Source of the DNA: Rubidibacter lacunae KORDI 51-2
Lineage (GTDB): Bacteria > Cyanobacteriota > Cyanobacteriia > Cyanobacteriales > Rubidibacteraceae
Direction of reading: 5' to 3'
Length of the DNA: 64,000 nt
Assembly: GCF_000473895.1 (NCBI RefSeq)
Contig: NZ_ASSJ01000017.1
Coordinates: 1-64,000, forward strand
Shown: in pieces, positions 8,141-18,157 of the stretch
How the letters are laid out: the number at the start of each line of letters is the position of its first letter
Numbering within the stretch: the stretch's first letter is position 1
The notes under the pieces: model-generated
The model's database searches: none
Seen by the model: the letters and a program-made list of their open reading frames with translations, nothing else
What the model was told of the DNA's origin: nothing
Translations under genes and position numbers: made by a program

Positions 8141-8656
8141 ATGATCGAAATGAAAGTCGCCGGTATTGCTCTCGATGCCGTCACCCGCAGTCCGATCGCG
8201 CTGCTTAAAGACGGGTCGGACCGCCGGGCACTTCCAATCTATATCGGTCAAGATCAAGCCAAAGCAATCGTCAGTGCCCTCGAGAAGCAAACGCCACCGC
8301 GTCCCCTGACCCACGATCTGATCGGCAATATTTTATCGGCGTGGGAGATGCAGGTTACTCGCACGGTGATCCACTCCCTCCAAGACAATACTTTCTATGC
8401 CATCCTCTGCGTGCAACAGGGTGAGGAGATGCGCGAAATCGACTGCCGTCCCAGCGACGCGATCGCGATTGCCCTGCGGACGAATAGCCCGATCTGGGTG
8501 ATGGAAGAAGTGATTGCCGAAGCATCAATTCCGGTCGACCGCGATGCCGATGAAGAAGAACAGCGAGCGTTTCGCGAGTTCGTCTCCAATCTGCGACCGG
8601 AAGATTTTACGCGCGGTAGCTCCTCAGGTAGCAGCAACAGCGAAAGCGAGTGCTAG
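8141..8656 (+). CDS. Bifunctional nuclease family protein (DUF151)
   Basis: Member of the BFN/DUF151 family, some of which have RNase and DNase activity in plants and bacteria. The core is visible in the first 130 residues: RALPIYIGQDQAKAI (about 30-44), RPLTHDLIGNIL (53-64) and CRPSDAIAIALR (108-119). A Ser-rich acidic tail ends the protein. At 171 aa it has normal length for cyanobacteria. It ends 3 bp before the GTG of the aldo/keto reductase, so the two are probably one operon. Physiological substrate in cyanobacteria is not established. Confidence 0.88.
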   Translation: MIEMKVAGIALDAVTRSPIALLKDGSDRRALPIYIGQDQAKAIVSALEKQTPPRPLTHDLIGNILSAWEMQVTRTVIHSLQDNTFYAILCVQQGEEMREIDCRPSDAIAIALRTNSPIWVMEEVIAEASIPVDRDADEEEQRAFREFVSNLRPEDFTRGSSSGSSNSESEC

Positions 8657-8659
8657 ACG

Positions 8660-9784
8660 GTGCGCTACCGGCGTTACGGGCGCACCGACCTCAATTTGTC
8701 GGTCTTCTCCCTCGGGACGATGCGTGCTCTGACCGATGAGGAGACCTTTCGGCAGACGTTTCAGCGCGCGATCGCGTCTGGTATTAACCATATCGAAACA
8801 GCAAACGGCTACGGTGCCAGTGAGGACTACCTCGGGCGAGCGCTGCAGACAGTCGATTCGGACGTCCGCGCTCGCCTGACGGTTACCACTAAGATTCCGC
8901 CGACGCCGGATGCCGCCGCCTTCGAGCGCCAATTGACGCGATCGCTGCAGCGCTTGCAGACCGACACGATCGATTGCGTGGCGCTCCACGGAATCAATAC
9001 ATGGGAGCACCTGCACTGGGCGCTCGCGTACAATCTACCTCGGTTGGCTGCTGCCCGCGCGGACGGACGCGTCCGGCACGTGGGGTTTTCCACGCACGCG
9101 CCCTTGGATGTCGTGCTGGCCGCGATCGCCTCCGATGCCTTTGCCTTTGTAGAGCTGCACTACTATTTACTCTTTCAACGCCAGGCCGAAGCGATCGCGC
9201 GCGCCTGGGAACGCGACCTCGGAATCTTCATTATTTCCCCAGCTGACAAAGGCGGACAGTTATTTTTTCCCTCCGAGGCACTCCGAGCGGTTTGCGCGCC
9301 GAGCGCGCCGCTGACCTTAAATTATCGATTTCTCTTGAGCGACCCGCGCATAACGACATTGAGCTGCGGGCCGGCAACGCCAGTCGAGCTGGATCTGCCG
9401 CTGCTAGTTGCCGACGCAGACGGACCCCTCGACCATGCCGAGCAGACCGCGATCGCTCGCCTCGATGCCCAGCTCGACGCTAAACTAGGCAGCGACCGGT
9501 GTCGGCAGTGCTACCAATGCCTGCCCTGCCCCGAAAGCATCCACATTCCAGAAGTGCTGCGCCTGCGCAATTTGGCAGTTGGCTGCGATTTGCAAGCGTT
9601 CGGCACCTATCGCTACGGCATGTTCGAACGCGCCGGACACTGGTTTCCCGGTCGACGCGGCGATCGGTGCACGGACTGCGGCGACTGTTTGCCACGCTGT
9701 CCGGAGCGTTTGGATATTCCCGCCCTGTTGCGCGATGCCCACAACCGCTTGAGCGGTCCGCGCCGCCGCCGCCTCTGGGAGTGA
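8660..9784 (+). CDS. Aldo/keto reductase with C-terminal ferredoxin-type Fe-S domain
   Basis: TIM-barrel NADPH oxidoreductase (residues 1-265) joined to a 4Fe-4S module. RYRRYGRTDLNLSVFSLGTM and NGYGASEDYLGRAL are typical of the AKR superfamily. The C-terminal part has two cysteine clusters, CRQCYQCLPCP (Cys 281, 284, 287, 290) and CTDCGDCLPRCP (337, 340, 343, 347), as expected for two [4Fe-4S] clusters. GTG at 8660 follows the nuclease stop by 3 bp; no better start is present. Electron transfer between ferredoxin and a carbonyl substrate is the likely chemistry, but the substrate is unknown. This architecture is widespread in cyanobacteria. Confidence 0.9.
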   Translation: MRYRRYGRTDLNLSVFSLGTMRALTDEETFRQTFQRAIASGINHIETANGYGASEDYLGRALQTVDSDVRARLTVTTKIPPTPDAAAFERQLTRSLQRLQTDTIDCVALHGINTWEHLHWALAYNLPRLAAARADGRVRHVGFSTHAPLDVVLAAIASDAFAFVELHYYLLFQRQAEAIARAWERDLGIFIISPADKGGQLFFPSEALRAVCAPSAPLTLNYRFLLSDPRITTLSCGPATPVELDLPLLVADADGPLDHAEQTAIARLDAQLDAKLGSDRCRQCYQCLPCPESIHIPEVLRLRNLAVGCDLQAFGTYRYGMFERAGHWFPGRRGDRCTDCGDCLPRCPERLDIPALLRDAHNRLSGPRRRRLWE

Positions 9785-9859
9785 CGCGTTCCGCCTGCAG
9801 TCCCTTTCGACCGTCGGCTTGCTCTCGTTCTTGTCGTCCACCCTCGCCAGACACTGCCG

Positions 9860-10402
9860 ATGCCCGCTTCCGTTGTCGAGATCCTCTCTGCCGACGAGAT
9901 CCGGCGGACCCTAACCCGCCTCGCCTCGCAAACAATCGAAAAGGCAGGCGATCTCTCGGATGTCTTGTTGGTGGGGATTCACACGCGCGGCGTGCCACTG
10001 GCGCACATGTTGGCGGAGCACATCGAATTGCTTGAAAATACGCGAGTGGCCGTGGGCGCGCTCGACATCACTTTTTATCGCGACGATCTAGATCGACTCC
10101 CGACCCGGACGCCCGAGCGAACGGACATCCCCTGCGACCTGACGGACAAGCGCGTCGTATTGGTGGATGACGTAATTTACAGCGGTCGGACGGTGCGGGC
10201 CGCACTGAATGCCGTGCACGAGTTCGGGCGCCCGGCAGCAATATGGCTGCTGGTGTTGGTCGATCGCGGCCACCGCCAGATCCCCGTACACCCGGACTTT
10301 ACGGGTAAGACCCTGCCGACAGCCAAGGACGAGCGCGTCAAGGTTTATCTCAGTGCCGTGGACGATCGCGATGCGGTCGAGTTGATCCGCGCCGAGGCTT
10401 AG
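9860..10402 (+). CDS. pyrR: PyrR, uracil phosphoribosyltransferase / pyr regulator
   Basis: PRTase-fold protein. The PRPP-binding motif [18 protein letters not shown] lies at about residues 99-116, and [20 protein letters not shown] and [15 protein letters not shown] are specific to PyrR. In Bacillus, PyrR binds pyr mRNA and also makes UMP from uracil and PRPP. Whether it regulates RNA in cyanobacteria is unclear; no pyr genes are adjacent. The 180 aa agree with the family. ATG at 9860, 75 bp after the aldo/keto reductase, so it may be part of that transcript. Confidence 0.93.
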   Translation: MPASVVEILSADEIRRTLTRLASQTIEKAGDLSDVLLVGIHTRGVPLAHMLAEHIELLENTRVAVGALDITFYRDDLDRLPTRTPERTDIPCDLTDKRVVLVDDVIYSGRTVRAALNAVHEFGRPAAIWLLVLVDRGHRQIPVHPDFTGKTLPTAKDERVKVYLSAVDDRDAVELIRAEA

Positions 10403-10493
10403 GGAAGGGTGCCCCCCGACCGCAGGTGGGTTGCTCGAAGGGTACAAACTTTACAATTGAAACCGAGACGCGCCGCATTCTCCGAATCGCCCC

Positions 10494-12122
10494 GTGAATT
10501 TTGCCAGCGAACGCCTGTTGTTTGCCCCCGCTCCGCCAACTGACGGCGCTATTCCTACGATTTTTTCCTTCCCCAGCGATTATTCGGTCGGGATGACCAG
10601 CCTCGGCTATCAGATTGTGTGGGCGACCTTGGCGATGCGGCCGGACGTGCGGGTAAGCCGCCTGTTTACCGACGATCGCGAGGTGTTGCCGCGATCGCCC
10701 GAGCTGTTGGGATTCTCCTTGTCCTGGGAGCTCGATTACGCCAACGTGTTGGGGTTGTTGGAAGAACTAGACATTCCCACGCGGGCTGAGGCGCGATCGG
10801 ACGCCCACCCGCTGGTATTTGGCGGCGGTCCCGTGCTTACGGCCAATCCCGAACCCTTTGCGGCGTTCTTCGATGTCATCCTTCTCGGCGACGGCGAAGA
10901 CTTACTCGGAAACTTCATCGATGCGTACAAGGAAGTCCGCAACGCCGATCGCCGCACGCAACTGCTGCACCTCGGAGGGGTTCCGGGTATTTACGTTCCC
11001 AGCCTCTATAGCGTCACCTACGACGCACCAGATGGGGAAATCATCGAGATTGCGCCTGTCGACGAGTGCATACCCGCCACTATCCAAAAGCAAACCTATC
11101 GCGGCAAGGTGCTCTCGGCATCGACAGTGGTGACCGAAAAGGCTGCCTGGTCTAACATCTTCATGGTGGAAGTAGTGCGCAGTTGCCCGGAACTGTGCCG
11201 CTTCTGTCTGGCCAGCTACCTTACCCTGCCGTTTCGGACCGCTAGCCTTGAAAGCTCATTAATCCCGGCAATCGAGCGCGGACTGACCGTCACCGATCGC
11301 ATCGGACTCTTGGGCGCGTCGGTCACGCAACACCCCGAGTTCGAAGACCTACTAGCATACTTGGGGCGATCGCAATTTGCCGACGTGCGCCTAAGCATCG
11401 CCTCCGTCCGCACCAACACCGTGACCGAACAGCTCGCGCGGACTCTGGCCGAGCGCCAGACGCGATCGCTGACCATTGCTGTCGAAAGCGGCTCCGAGCG
11501 CGTGCGCCGCATTGTCAACAAGAAGCTCGCCAATGCAGAAATCGAACGCGCGGCTGCCAATGCCCAAGCCGGCGGACTCAAAGGACTCAAACTCTACGGT
11601 ATGGCTGGCATTCCCGGCGAAGCGCACGAGGATATTGACTCGACTGTCGCGATGCTTGCCGCTGTCAAACAAGTCGCTCCGAACCTGCACCTCACCTTCG
11701 GCTGCAGCACCTTCGTTCCCAAAGCCCATACGCCCTTCCAGTGGTTCGGCGTCCGCCCCGACGCACAAAAGCGGCTGAAGATCCTGCAAAAACAGTTGGG
11801 CAAACGCGGCGTTGACTTCCGTCCGGAAAGCTACAACTGGTCCCTCGTTCAAGCTCTAATCGCCCGCGGCGATCGCCGCCTAACGCCCGTGCTGGAGTTG
11901 GCGCGCGAGTTTGGCAATTCTGCTGGCAGCTACAAACGTGCCTGCAAGCAACTGCGCGGGCACGTCCCCGACTTCGATACGATCGTCCATGCCGACTGGT
12001 CGGGCGATCGCGTGTTGCCTTGGAGCCACTTGCAAGGACCGCTACCGCTGGCGACCTTGCAGAAACACCGCGACGAAGCCGTCGGTCACTTTCGTCCCGA
12101 GCGAGCGGTGCAACCGATATAA
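10494..12122 (+). CDS. B12-binding-type radical SAM protein
   Basis: Radical S-adenosylmethionine protein of 542 aa. The cluster motif CPELCRFC (Cys 231, 235, 238) follows an N-terminal B12-binding-like domain that reads FGGGPVLTANPEPFA and DVILLGDGEDLL at about residues 107-143. The SAM-barrel segments LTIAVESGSERVRRIVNKK and GLKLYGMAGIPGE are typical of the large family with methylthiotransferase-like folds. GTG at 10494 is the first plausible start, 91 bp after pyrR. No partner gene reveals a substrate. This is a conserved cyanobacterial gene of unknown reaction. Confidence 0.88.
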   Translation: MNFASERLLFAPAPPTDGAIPTIFSFPSDYSVGMTSLGYQIVWATLAMRPDVRVSRLFTDDREVLPRSPELLGFSLSWELDYANVLGLLEELDIPTRAEARSDAHPLVFGGGPVLTANPEPFAAFFDVILLGDGEDLLGNFIDAYKEVRNADRRTQLLHLGGVPGIYVPSLYSVTYDAPDGEIIEIAPVDECIPATIQKQTYRGKVLSASTVVTEKAAWSNIFMVEVVRSCPELCRFCLASYLTLPFRTASLESSLIPAIERGLTVTDRIGLLGASVTQHPEFEDLLAYLGRSQFADVRLSIASVRTNTVTEQLARTLAERQTRSLTIAVESGSERVRRIVNKKLANAEIERAAANAQAGGLKGLKLYGMAGIPGEAHEDIDSTVAMLAAVKQVAPNLHLTFGCSTFVPKAHTPFQWFGVRPDAQKRLKILQKQLGKRGVDFRPESYNWSLVQALIARGDRRLTPVLELAREFGNSAGSYKRACKQLRGHVPDFDTIVHADWSGDRVLPWSHLQGPLPLATLQKHRDEAVGHFRPERAVQPI

Positions 12123-12353
12123 CCTGTTACGATGAAGGGCGGTTAAATCCTCAGCATGCCCTGGCAGAAAGAGCTTTTGGGCGTTCGGTCTTGGGTTCCC
12201 CCGAAACTTCTTTAGGGCGAAACAGGTTGCTGTCATTACTGCAGGGCCGAGAACCTCGACCCCGAATAGACTTACAGATTGAAATCGGTTCCCACCCTAC
12301 TGCTGCGAGAGGTGTCTATCGGAGCACTAGATCGTCGATATTAAGCACAATTC

Positions 12354-13778
12354 ATGAGTCAAGACACTGTTCTTAAAACCGTCGTGCCCCTTGGTATCAA
12401 GACGAAGCTGGGATATGGAATCGGCGAGATCGGCAAAGAGATTCCCAGCAGTATCATCGTCTTCTTCCTACTATTTTTTCTCACCAATGTTGCGGGTCTG
12501 TCTCCGGGATGGGCGGGTAGCGTCCTGCTCGTTGGAAAGGTGTGGGATGCAGTCAACGACCCCCTCGTCGGCTGGCTCAGCGATCGCACGCGATCGCGGT
12601 GGGGGCGCCGCTTCTCGTGGATGATGTGCGGGGCATTTCCCTTGGGACTGAGCTTCTGGCTGCTTTGGCTGGTGCCACCGTTGACCGGTCAGGGCCAGCT
12701 TGCTATCTACTACAGTGGCGTGATGATTTTATTCTTCGCGGCTCTGACGGCGGTCGCTATTCCGCACTCCACCCTGGCTGCCGAACTCACACAAACGTAT
12801 GACGAACGCACGCAGCTAGTTAGTTTTAAAGCCGCCTTCAGCATAGGCAGCAGTATTTTAGGACTGGTCATTGCGCAGATTATCTTTGCGACGGTGACGG
12901 ATGTGAGCCGTCGCTATGTATTGATGGGAGGAATATTCGGAGCTATTGTCATCGTTGCTGTATACGCATGCGTTTGGGCAACCTATGACCGTTTTTGGCA
13001 GCTTCAAAGCGCGCGCGTTGACGTAAATAAGATAACTCCTCGTAGCTCCATCGTGCAGCAATTACGCGCCATCCTCAGACTGAAACCCTTTCTTTACATT
13101 ATGGGTGTTTATCTGTGTTCTTGGCTGGGTCTACAAACAACAGCTGCAATTTTGCCCTATTTTGTAATCGACTGGATGGAGCTGCCGGATCGGCATTTTA
13201 CTCAAATGGTCTTGGTCGTGCAGGGAACGGCCTTGCTCATGATGTTTGTTTGGAGCCCTGTCGGTCAGAGAATCGGGAAACGCGAGATTTATTGTTTGGG
13301 AATTCCCCTGACAGTTGCAGCCCAAATCGGGCTCTTTTTTCTGAGACCTGACCAAATTTTCTGGATGTATGCTCTGGGTGCGATGGCCGGGATCGGACTC
13401 GCGACAGCATACCTAGTGCCGTGGTCCATGCTGCCAGACGCGATCGATCTCGACGAACTCCAGACCGGACAGCGCCGAGAAGGAATGTTTTGTGCGTTGC
13501 TAGTGCAGCTGCAAAAACTAGGCACTGCGCTGGCGATCTTTTTGGTAGGGAAAACTCTAGAGGCAGCCGGCTACGTTGCTCGCAGCGGCGGTGACGACCT
13601 TGTCTTGTCCCAACCAGACAGCGCACTTACAGCCATTCGCTGGATCTTAGGGCCCTTGCCTGCAATAGTCTTGAGCGCTGGCATTTATTTCGCAGTAGGC
13701 TACCCGATTACTCGTCAGGTTCACGACAGCATTGTGTTGAAGCTCCACGCCCGCCGAGAACGTTCGGGCTCGGCTTGA
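12354..13778 (+). CDS. GPH-family sugar:cation symporter (MelB-like MFS)
   Basis: Twelve-helix transporter of 474 aa of the glycoside-pentoside-hexuronide family. The N-terminal LGYGIGEIGKEIPSSII, the segment VGKVWDAVNDPLVGWLSDRTRSRWGRRF (residues about 62-89, with the Asp residues that coordinate the cation in MelB-type proteins) and AYLVPWSMLPDAIDLDELQTGQRREGMF (about 345-372) are all diagnostic. It starts at the ATG at 12354 and stands alone, with no sugar-metabolism neighbour, so the substrate cannot be assigned. Several cyanobacterial members are annotated only as MFS transporters. Confidence 0.88.
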   Translation: MSQDTVLKTVVPLGIKTKLGYGIGEIGKEIPSSIIVFFLLFFLTNVAGLSPGWAGSVLLVGKVWDAVNDPLVGWLSDRTRSRWGRRFSWMMCGAFPLGLSFWLLWLVPPLTGQGQLAIYYSGVMILFFAALTAVAIPHSTLAAELTQTYDERTQLVSFKAAFSIGSSILGLVIAQIIFATVTDVSRRYVLMGGIFGAIVIVAVYACVWATYDRFWQLQSARVDVNKITPRSSIVQQLRAILRLKPFLYIMGVYLCSWLGLQTTAAILPYFVIDWMELPDRHFTQMVLVVQGTALLMMFVWSPVGQRIGKREIYCLGIPLTVAAQIGLFFLRPDQIFWMYALGAMAGIGLATAYLVPWSMLPDAIDLDELQTGQRREGMFCALLVQLQKLGTALAIFLVGKTLEAAGYVARSGGDDLVLSQPDSALTAIRWILGPLPAIVLSAGIYFAVGYPITRQVHDSIVLKLHARRERSGSA

Positions 13779-14034
13779 ATCGGGGTGCAGTCGTCTCCCA
13801 CCTAGACGCAGAAGTAAGGGGGCGCGGATCCCTAACCTCCGGGTCGTGGCGGGATACTGTGACCCGTGATAAAAAACAAGCAGCCTCATCAGATCGGTAA
13901 CGCTGGCGCTTCATATCAGTAGCGATAGAGTTGCCATATTTATCTTGGAACAGAACTCGGTGCTCCATCCCCGAGTCCGCGCTCGACACTCTTGTATACG
14001 TTACGTTGCGGTTTAACTGCCCGCGAGTAGTCTC

Positions 14035-15087
14035 ATGCATGACATGCAGGAAACGACCGCCGATCGCAAAAGCGAACACATCGATGTCGTCCTCCAAAAA
14101 GACGTTCGAGCTAAAGGTATCACCACCGGCTTCGAGCGCTTCTCCTTCGACCACGTAGCCTTACCGGAACTCAACCTCGACGCGATCGACTTGAGTTGCG
14201 AGTTGTGGGGACGCTCATTGCGATCGCCCCTACTGATCGGCAGCATGACTGGCGGTACGGAATCCGCCCGCACCATCAACCTCCACTTGGCTGAAGCCGC
14301 TCAGGAGTTGGGCATTGCGATGGGGGTCGGGTCGCAGCGTGCCGCGATCGAGCGCGAAGACCTTGCCGTTACCTACCAAGTGCGTCGGGTTGCGCCGGAT
14401 ATTTTGCTGTTCGCCAACCTCGGTGCCGTACAGCTCAACTACGGTTACGGTCTCGACCAAGCCCGCCGTGCAATCGACATGTTGGAGGCCGATGCGCTGT
14501 TTCTGCACTTGAACCCCCTGCAAGAAGCTGTTCAACCGCGCGGCGATCGCGACTGGCGCAACTTGTACGATAAAATCGCGCAACTCGTCCACCAGCTTGA
14601 CGTTCCCGTCATTGCCAAAGAAGTCGGCAACGGCATCGATGCAACCACTGCCCGACGGCTAGCCGAGTGCGGCATTGCGGCGATCGACGTGGCTGGAGCC
14701 GGCGGCACGAGCTGGAGCGAAGTCGAAGCCTATCGACAAAGCGATCCGCTCCGCCGCCATGTCGCCCATTGTTTTGCCGGGTGGGGTATTCCCACGGCCC
14801 TATCGTTACAGCTGGTCCGCCATGCCGTTCCGGACCTGCCGGTCTTCGCCAGCGGCGGCATCCGCACCGGCATTGATGCGGCTAAGGCAATTGCTCTCGG
14901 GGCCGTGCTCGTCGGGAGTGCTGCCCCCGTCCTCAGTGCGGCCATCGATCGCCCCCAAGCCGTCCGCGATAAATTTGCCGCGATCGCCGAGGAGCTCCGC
15001 ATTGCTGCTTTTTGTGCGGGGGCAGGCAGTCTCGCTAGGCTACGAAACACGCCGCTGCGCCGTACGGATACCTGGGAGTCGATCTAG
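14035..15087 (+). CDS. fni: Type 2 isopentenyl-diphosphate delta-isomerase
   Basis: FMN- and NADPH-dependent enzyme that interconverts isopentenyl and dimethylallyl diphosphate, feeding carotenoid, phytol and quinone synthesis. Typical motifs are present: [55 protein letters not shown] (phosphate and substrate binding), [23 protein letters not shown] and [20 protein letters not shown] (FMN phosphate site). The 350 aa match the family. The start could be the ATG at 14035 or the one at 14044. It is monocistronic and convergent with surE. Confidence 0.96.
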   Translation: MHDMQETTADRKSEHIDVVLQKDVRAKGITTGFERFSFDHVALPELNLDAIDLSCELWGRSLRSPLLIGSMTGGTESARTINLHLAEAAQELGIAMGVGSQRAAIEREDLAVTYQVRRVAPDILLFANLGAVQLNYGYGLDQARRAIDMLEADALFLHLNPLQEAVQPRGDRDWRNLYDKIAQLVHQLDVPVIAKEVGNGIDATTARRLAECGIAAIDVAGAGGTSWSEVEAYRQSDPLRRHVAHCFAGWGIPTALSLQLVRHAVPDLPVFASGGIRTGIDAAKAIALGAVLVGSAAPVLSAAIDRPQAVRDKFAAIAEELRIAAFCAGAGSLARLRNTPLRRTDTWESI

Positions 15088-15115
15088 AAAAGTGTGGAAA
15101 TGCGATCGCTCGAGC

Positions 15116-15793
15116 CTACAAACTCAACTGCACGATCGCGATGCTGCCTGAGAAGCAGACATCAACGTCGGTGCCGGGAGTGCGTCCGCGATCGGGATAC
15201 GCGCCGGTGTAGTGATAGCGATCGCCCTCAACGCGGTAGGTCACCGGGAGCGGTTGCGTACTCGGCGTGCAGAACACCAACTCCGGATCGGGACTGCCGG
15301 GGTCGAGGTGAGGGAAGTTAACGTTCCAGAATTTGCCGGGCGGCAGCGATCGCCCCATCAATTCGTCTAACACGTGCCGCGTCCAGCGCGCGGTCGTCTC
15401 CCAATCGATCGGCAGCGGCCGCCGAATCCAGTGAGACAGGGCGATGCCGGGAACGCCCAGGATGGCTGCTTCGCGCACGGCGGCAACGGTACCGGACATG
15501 TAGACGTCGATGCCGAGATTGCCGCCGGCGTTAATGCCCGAGAGCACCCATCGGGCATCGGGATACTTTTGGGTCAGGGCGATGCGGGAGCAGTCGGCAG
15601 GCGTTCCATCCAAACAGAAGGCGCGATCGCCGCGCTGTTGCAATTTCAGCGCTCGCTGGGTAGTCACTTGATGCCCGCAGCCGGAATATTCCCGGTCGGG
15701 TGCGAACATGACGCCCTTGCCGTCGATCGCGTCTTGAAGCGCTTGTAACCCGGGAGCGTCGATGCCGTCGTCGTTGGTCAAAATGATGGTCAT
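15116..15793 (-). CDS. surE: 5'/3'-nucleotidase SurE
   Basis: Metal-dependent nucleoside monophosphate phosphatase of the SurE family. The chosen start gives MTIILTNDDGIDAPG, the normal N-terminus with the metal-binding Asp-Asp; a frame extension to 15841 is not needed. Further signatures are YSGCGHQVT, CLDGTPADC and SGINAGGNLGIDVYMSGTV, the metal and phosphate sites. The 225 aa are slightly short of the typical 250. It is convergent with fni (28 bp apart). Confidence 0.95.
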   Translation of the reverse strand: MTIILTNDDGIDAPGLQALQDAIDGKGVMFAPDREYSGCGHQVTTQRALKLQQRGDRAFCLDGTPADCSRIALTQKYPDARWVLSGINAGGNLGIDVYMSGTVAAVREAAILGVPGIALSHWIRRPLPIDWETTARWTRHVLDELMGRSLPPGKFWNVNFPHLDPGSPDPELVFCTPSTQPLPVTYRVEGDRYHYTGAYPDRGRTPGTDVDVCFSGSIAIVQLSL

Positions 15794-15946
15794 CGGTGGG
15801 ATTGCATCGTGCGAGGTAAGGACGCGATCGCGCACCACCATTCATTCCGAGCGCTCGGCGATCGCGGTGCCGTGCATTCAAAGGTCGGGCCGAGGGGAGC
15901 GCGCCAAGATTTTAGCGAAGAACGGCCGCGATCGCCTGACGAGCAG

Positions 15947-16189
15947 TCAAAACCCCAAGCGATCGCGCTCCTCAAAGGCGGATCGCTGCCGCTTTCCCGC
16001 TCGGACCTGCGTGCTCTGGGGAGCGAGAACGAATAGCAACGACCCGATGGCAAAGGCAATGCTTCCAATGAAATACAGCCACGCCCGCGGACCGGGCGAC
16101 GACGCGATCGCGATCCCGGCATCGATGGTCAGCAGCACGCTCCCGAAGGAAAACAGCCAACTTCCAAGGCGATAGTATCTGTCTGACAT
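15947..16189 (-). CDS. YrhK-like small membrane protein
   Basis: An 80-aa protein with two hydrophobic segments (about 10-30 and 37-57; RLGSWLFSFGSVLLTIDAGIA then WLYFIGSIAFAIGSLLFVLAP), matching the small YrhK-type domain of unknown function. A basic C-terminal tail is probably cytoplasmic. It lies between surE and the M61 peptidase on the same strand. The role is unknown in any organism as far as I know. Confidence 0.65.
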   Translation of the reverse strand: MSDRYYRLGSWLFSFGSVLLTIDAGIAIASSPGPRAWLYFIGSIAFAIGSLLFVLAPQSTQVRAGKRQRSAFEERDRLGF

Positions 16190-16244
16190 CAGTCCCTAGC
16201 AAAGATTCAGATCGGGCGCATGCCTGGCCAAGTGGTCGCGCGGG

Positions 16245-18032
16245 CTAAAGCTGATTTGGCTCTACGCCCAACCAACCGCGACAGAGGCGGATTTGGTCGT
16301 CTGTCGGCTCCGCGATCGCGGCAATTTTATAGCCGCTCGGTTGAGGTTCTGCTAGGGTGACGCGGTGCTCGACGAGTTCGTCTTGGTGGAAGACTGTCAC
16401 GGCGATCGCGGCGCCCGGCTGGAAATCCTTCAAGCGATCGCTCAGGCGATCGGCAGTGGCGCGGAGCCCTGCGACCGCTAGCAGTTCGTCGCCGGCATCG
16501 AAACCGACTTTACCGGCAGGCGAGGAGGCATCGACAAATTTGATAATGTTCTTGCCGCCCTCATTCACAACTTTGAGGCCGAGATAAGGGGCCGGATCGT
16601 CGTCGAGAACCGGCCGCAGTTTTAGTCCGAAGGGGGCAAGGTAGTCATCGAGCGGCAGTTCGTCCAGGCCGCGGACGTACCGAGCAAAGAAGTCGCTCAG
16701 ATCGGTGCCAATTGCGGTTGCGATCAGGGTTTCTAATTCGTCGGTCGTGAAGCCAATTTCATCCCGGCCAAACTGCTCCCACAACGCTCGCATGACGTTG
16801 TCGAGGGAGCGCTGGTTGTCGGAGCGCGATCGGGCCAATAAATCTAGTTGAAAGGACACGAGTTCGCCTTTCAGGTAGTAAGAAATCTGGTTGTTGTCGC
16901 TGAAGGCGTCGCGGCGGTAGAGCTTGATCCAGGCATCGAAACTGGATTCGCCGAGCGGTTGAACTGCCCGTCCCGGTGTCGCGAAGTACCGGGATATATC
17001 TTTGCTGAGATTTTCCAGGCAGGTCTTCGCATCGTACACGCCTGCTCGTAGCGGAATGATGGCATCGTAGTAACTGGTCGTGCCTTCGCAAAACCACAGC
17101 GCGGTCGTGTAATTCTCGCGCTCGTAATCGAAGGTTTCCAGCTCCTTTGGGCGAATGCGCTTGACGTTCCAGAGGTGAAAGAACTCATGGGCGACCAGTT
17201 GCATAAAGCGATTGTACTTATCCCGCGCGCGGAAGCCGAGGCGCGGGTAGTTCAAGGAACACGCATTCTTGTGCTCCAGCCCGCCGTATCCGCTGCCGGA
17301 TAAATGCAATAGGAACAAATAGCGATCGTACGGGAGACCGCCGAAGATCTCGGCTTCGGTTTCGATCAGTTTTTGCGTGTCGGCAACGATCTGTTCTGGG
17401 TTGGCGTTGCCTTGCCCCCAAATGGCGAGCTCGTGGGGCTTGCCACCCGCCTCGAACTCGAAGGTGCGATGGGTGCCGATTTCGAAGGGGCTGTCGACTA
17501 ACGTATCGAAATCGGCAGCGATGAAGGTATTGGCTGCTCCTTGAACGGCTGGTAACGGCGTCGAAATCTGCCAGCCAGCCGGGGGGCGAATTGTAATGCG
17601 GGCGGGTTGTTGCTCCCATCCAGGCACGAACATCAGTAGTGCTGCTGGATTGAAGTACCCGTGGGTGGCATCGAGGTGATTGGTGCGAACGGTCAGGTCG
17701 TTCGCGTAAACCCGATAGCGGATGGCGACATCTGAAGCTCCTTCTTTGCCGATCGCAATTTGCCAGTGGTTTTTGCCGAGTTTCTGCCCAGTAGCTGGCC
17801 GACCTGCGACCGTAGCGCTCAGGTCCTGGACGTGGCGGGCGTACTCCCGTAGCAGGTAGGAGCCCGGCGTCCAGGCGGCCATTTTGAGGTCGAGGTGAGG
17901 GTCGCGCCACCCGCGCGCGTAGAGCGTAACGACAAATAAATGTGATGCCGGCTCCGGCATCGCCACCTCGTAGGTCAACTGGGGAGCGACTTCGGTCGCA
18001 TCTGGTGCGCGCACGGCAGTAGCGTCGGTCAT
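16245..18032 (-). CDS. M61 family metallopeptidase with PDZ domain
   Basis: Glycyl-aminopeptidase-type protease of 595 aa. An N-terminal beta domain is followed by the zinc motif HEFFHLWNVKRIRPKEL at about residue 282 and WFCEGTTSYYD with the third ligand Glu about 25 residues later. The C-terminal PDZ domain (about 480-570) includes YLGLKVVNEGG and GKVGFDAGDELLAVAG. No clear signal peptide is seen. Family members cleave N-terminal Gly or Ala residues; its cellular substrate is unknown. The start at 18032 (ATG) gives a normal length. It is transcribed in the same direction as the Crp-like gene upstream. Confidence 0.92.
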   Translation of the reverse strand: MTDATAVRAPDATEVAPQLTYEVAMPEPASHLFVVTLYARGWRDPHLDLKMAAWTPGSYLLREYARHVQDLSATVAGRPATGQKLGKNHWQIAIGKEGASDVAIRYRVYANDLTVRTNHLDATHGYFNPAALLMFVPGWEQQPARITIRPPAGWQISTPLPAVQGAANTFIAADFDTLVDSPFEIGTHRTFEFEAGGKPHELAIWGQGNANPEQIVADTQKLIETEAEIFGGLPYDRYLFLLHLSGSGYGGLEHKNACSLNYPRLGFRARDKYNRFMQLVAHEFFHLWNVKRIRPKELETFDYERENYTTALWFCEGTTSYYDAIIPLRAGVYDAKTCLENLSKDISRYFATPGRAVQPLGESSFDAWIKLYRRDAFSDNNQISYYLKGELVSFQLDLLARSRSDNQRSLDNVMRALWEQFGRDEIGFTTDELETLIATAIGTDLSDFFARYVRGLDELPLDDYLAPFGLKLRPVLDDDPAPYLGLKVVNEGGKNIIKFVDASSPAGKVGFDAGDELLAVAGLRATADRLSDRLKDFQPGAAIAVTVFHQDELVEHRVTLAEPQPSGYKIAAIAEPTDDQIRLCRGWLGVEPNQL

Positions 18033-18157
18033 GGGCTGCGTAAACTCGACGGGGTAAATCGACGGTAACCGATCGCGACTGGCACTCGCGCGATCCGCGG
18101 GCGAGTGCGTTATCGAGGGTCGCGCTCTCCGAGGTTGGAGGCGGCCGGTTTAGACCC

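Noticed and set aside
9480-9998. 172-aa reverse frame overlapping the aldo/keto reductase and pyrR
   Set aside because: Arg-rich shadow of two conserved forward genes.
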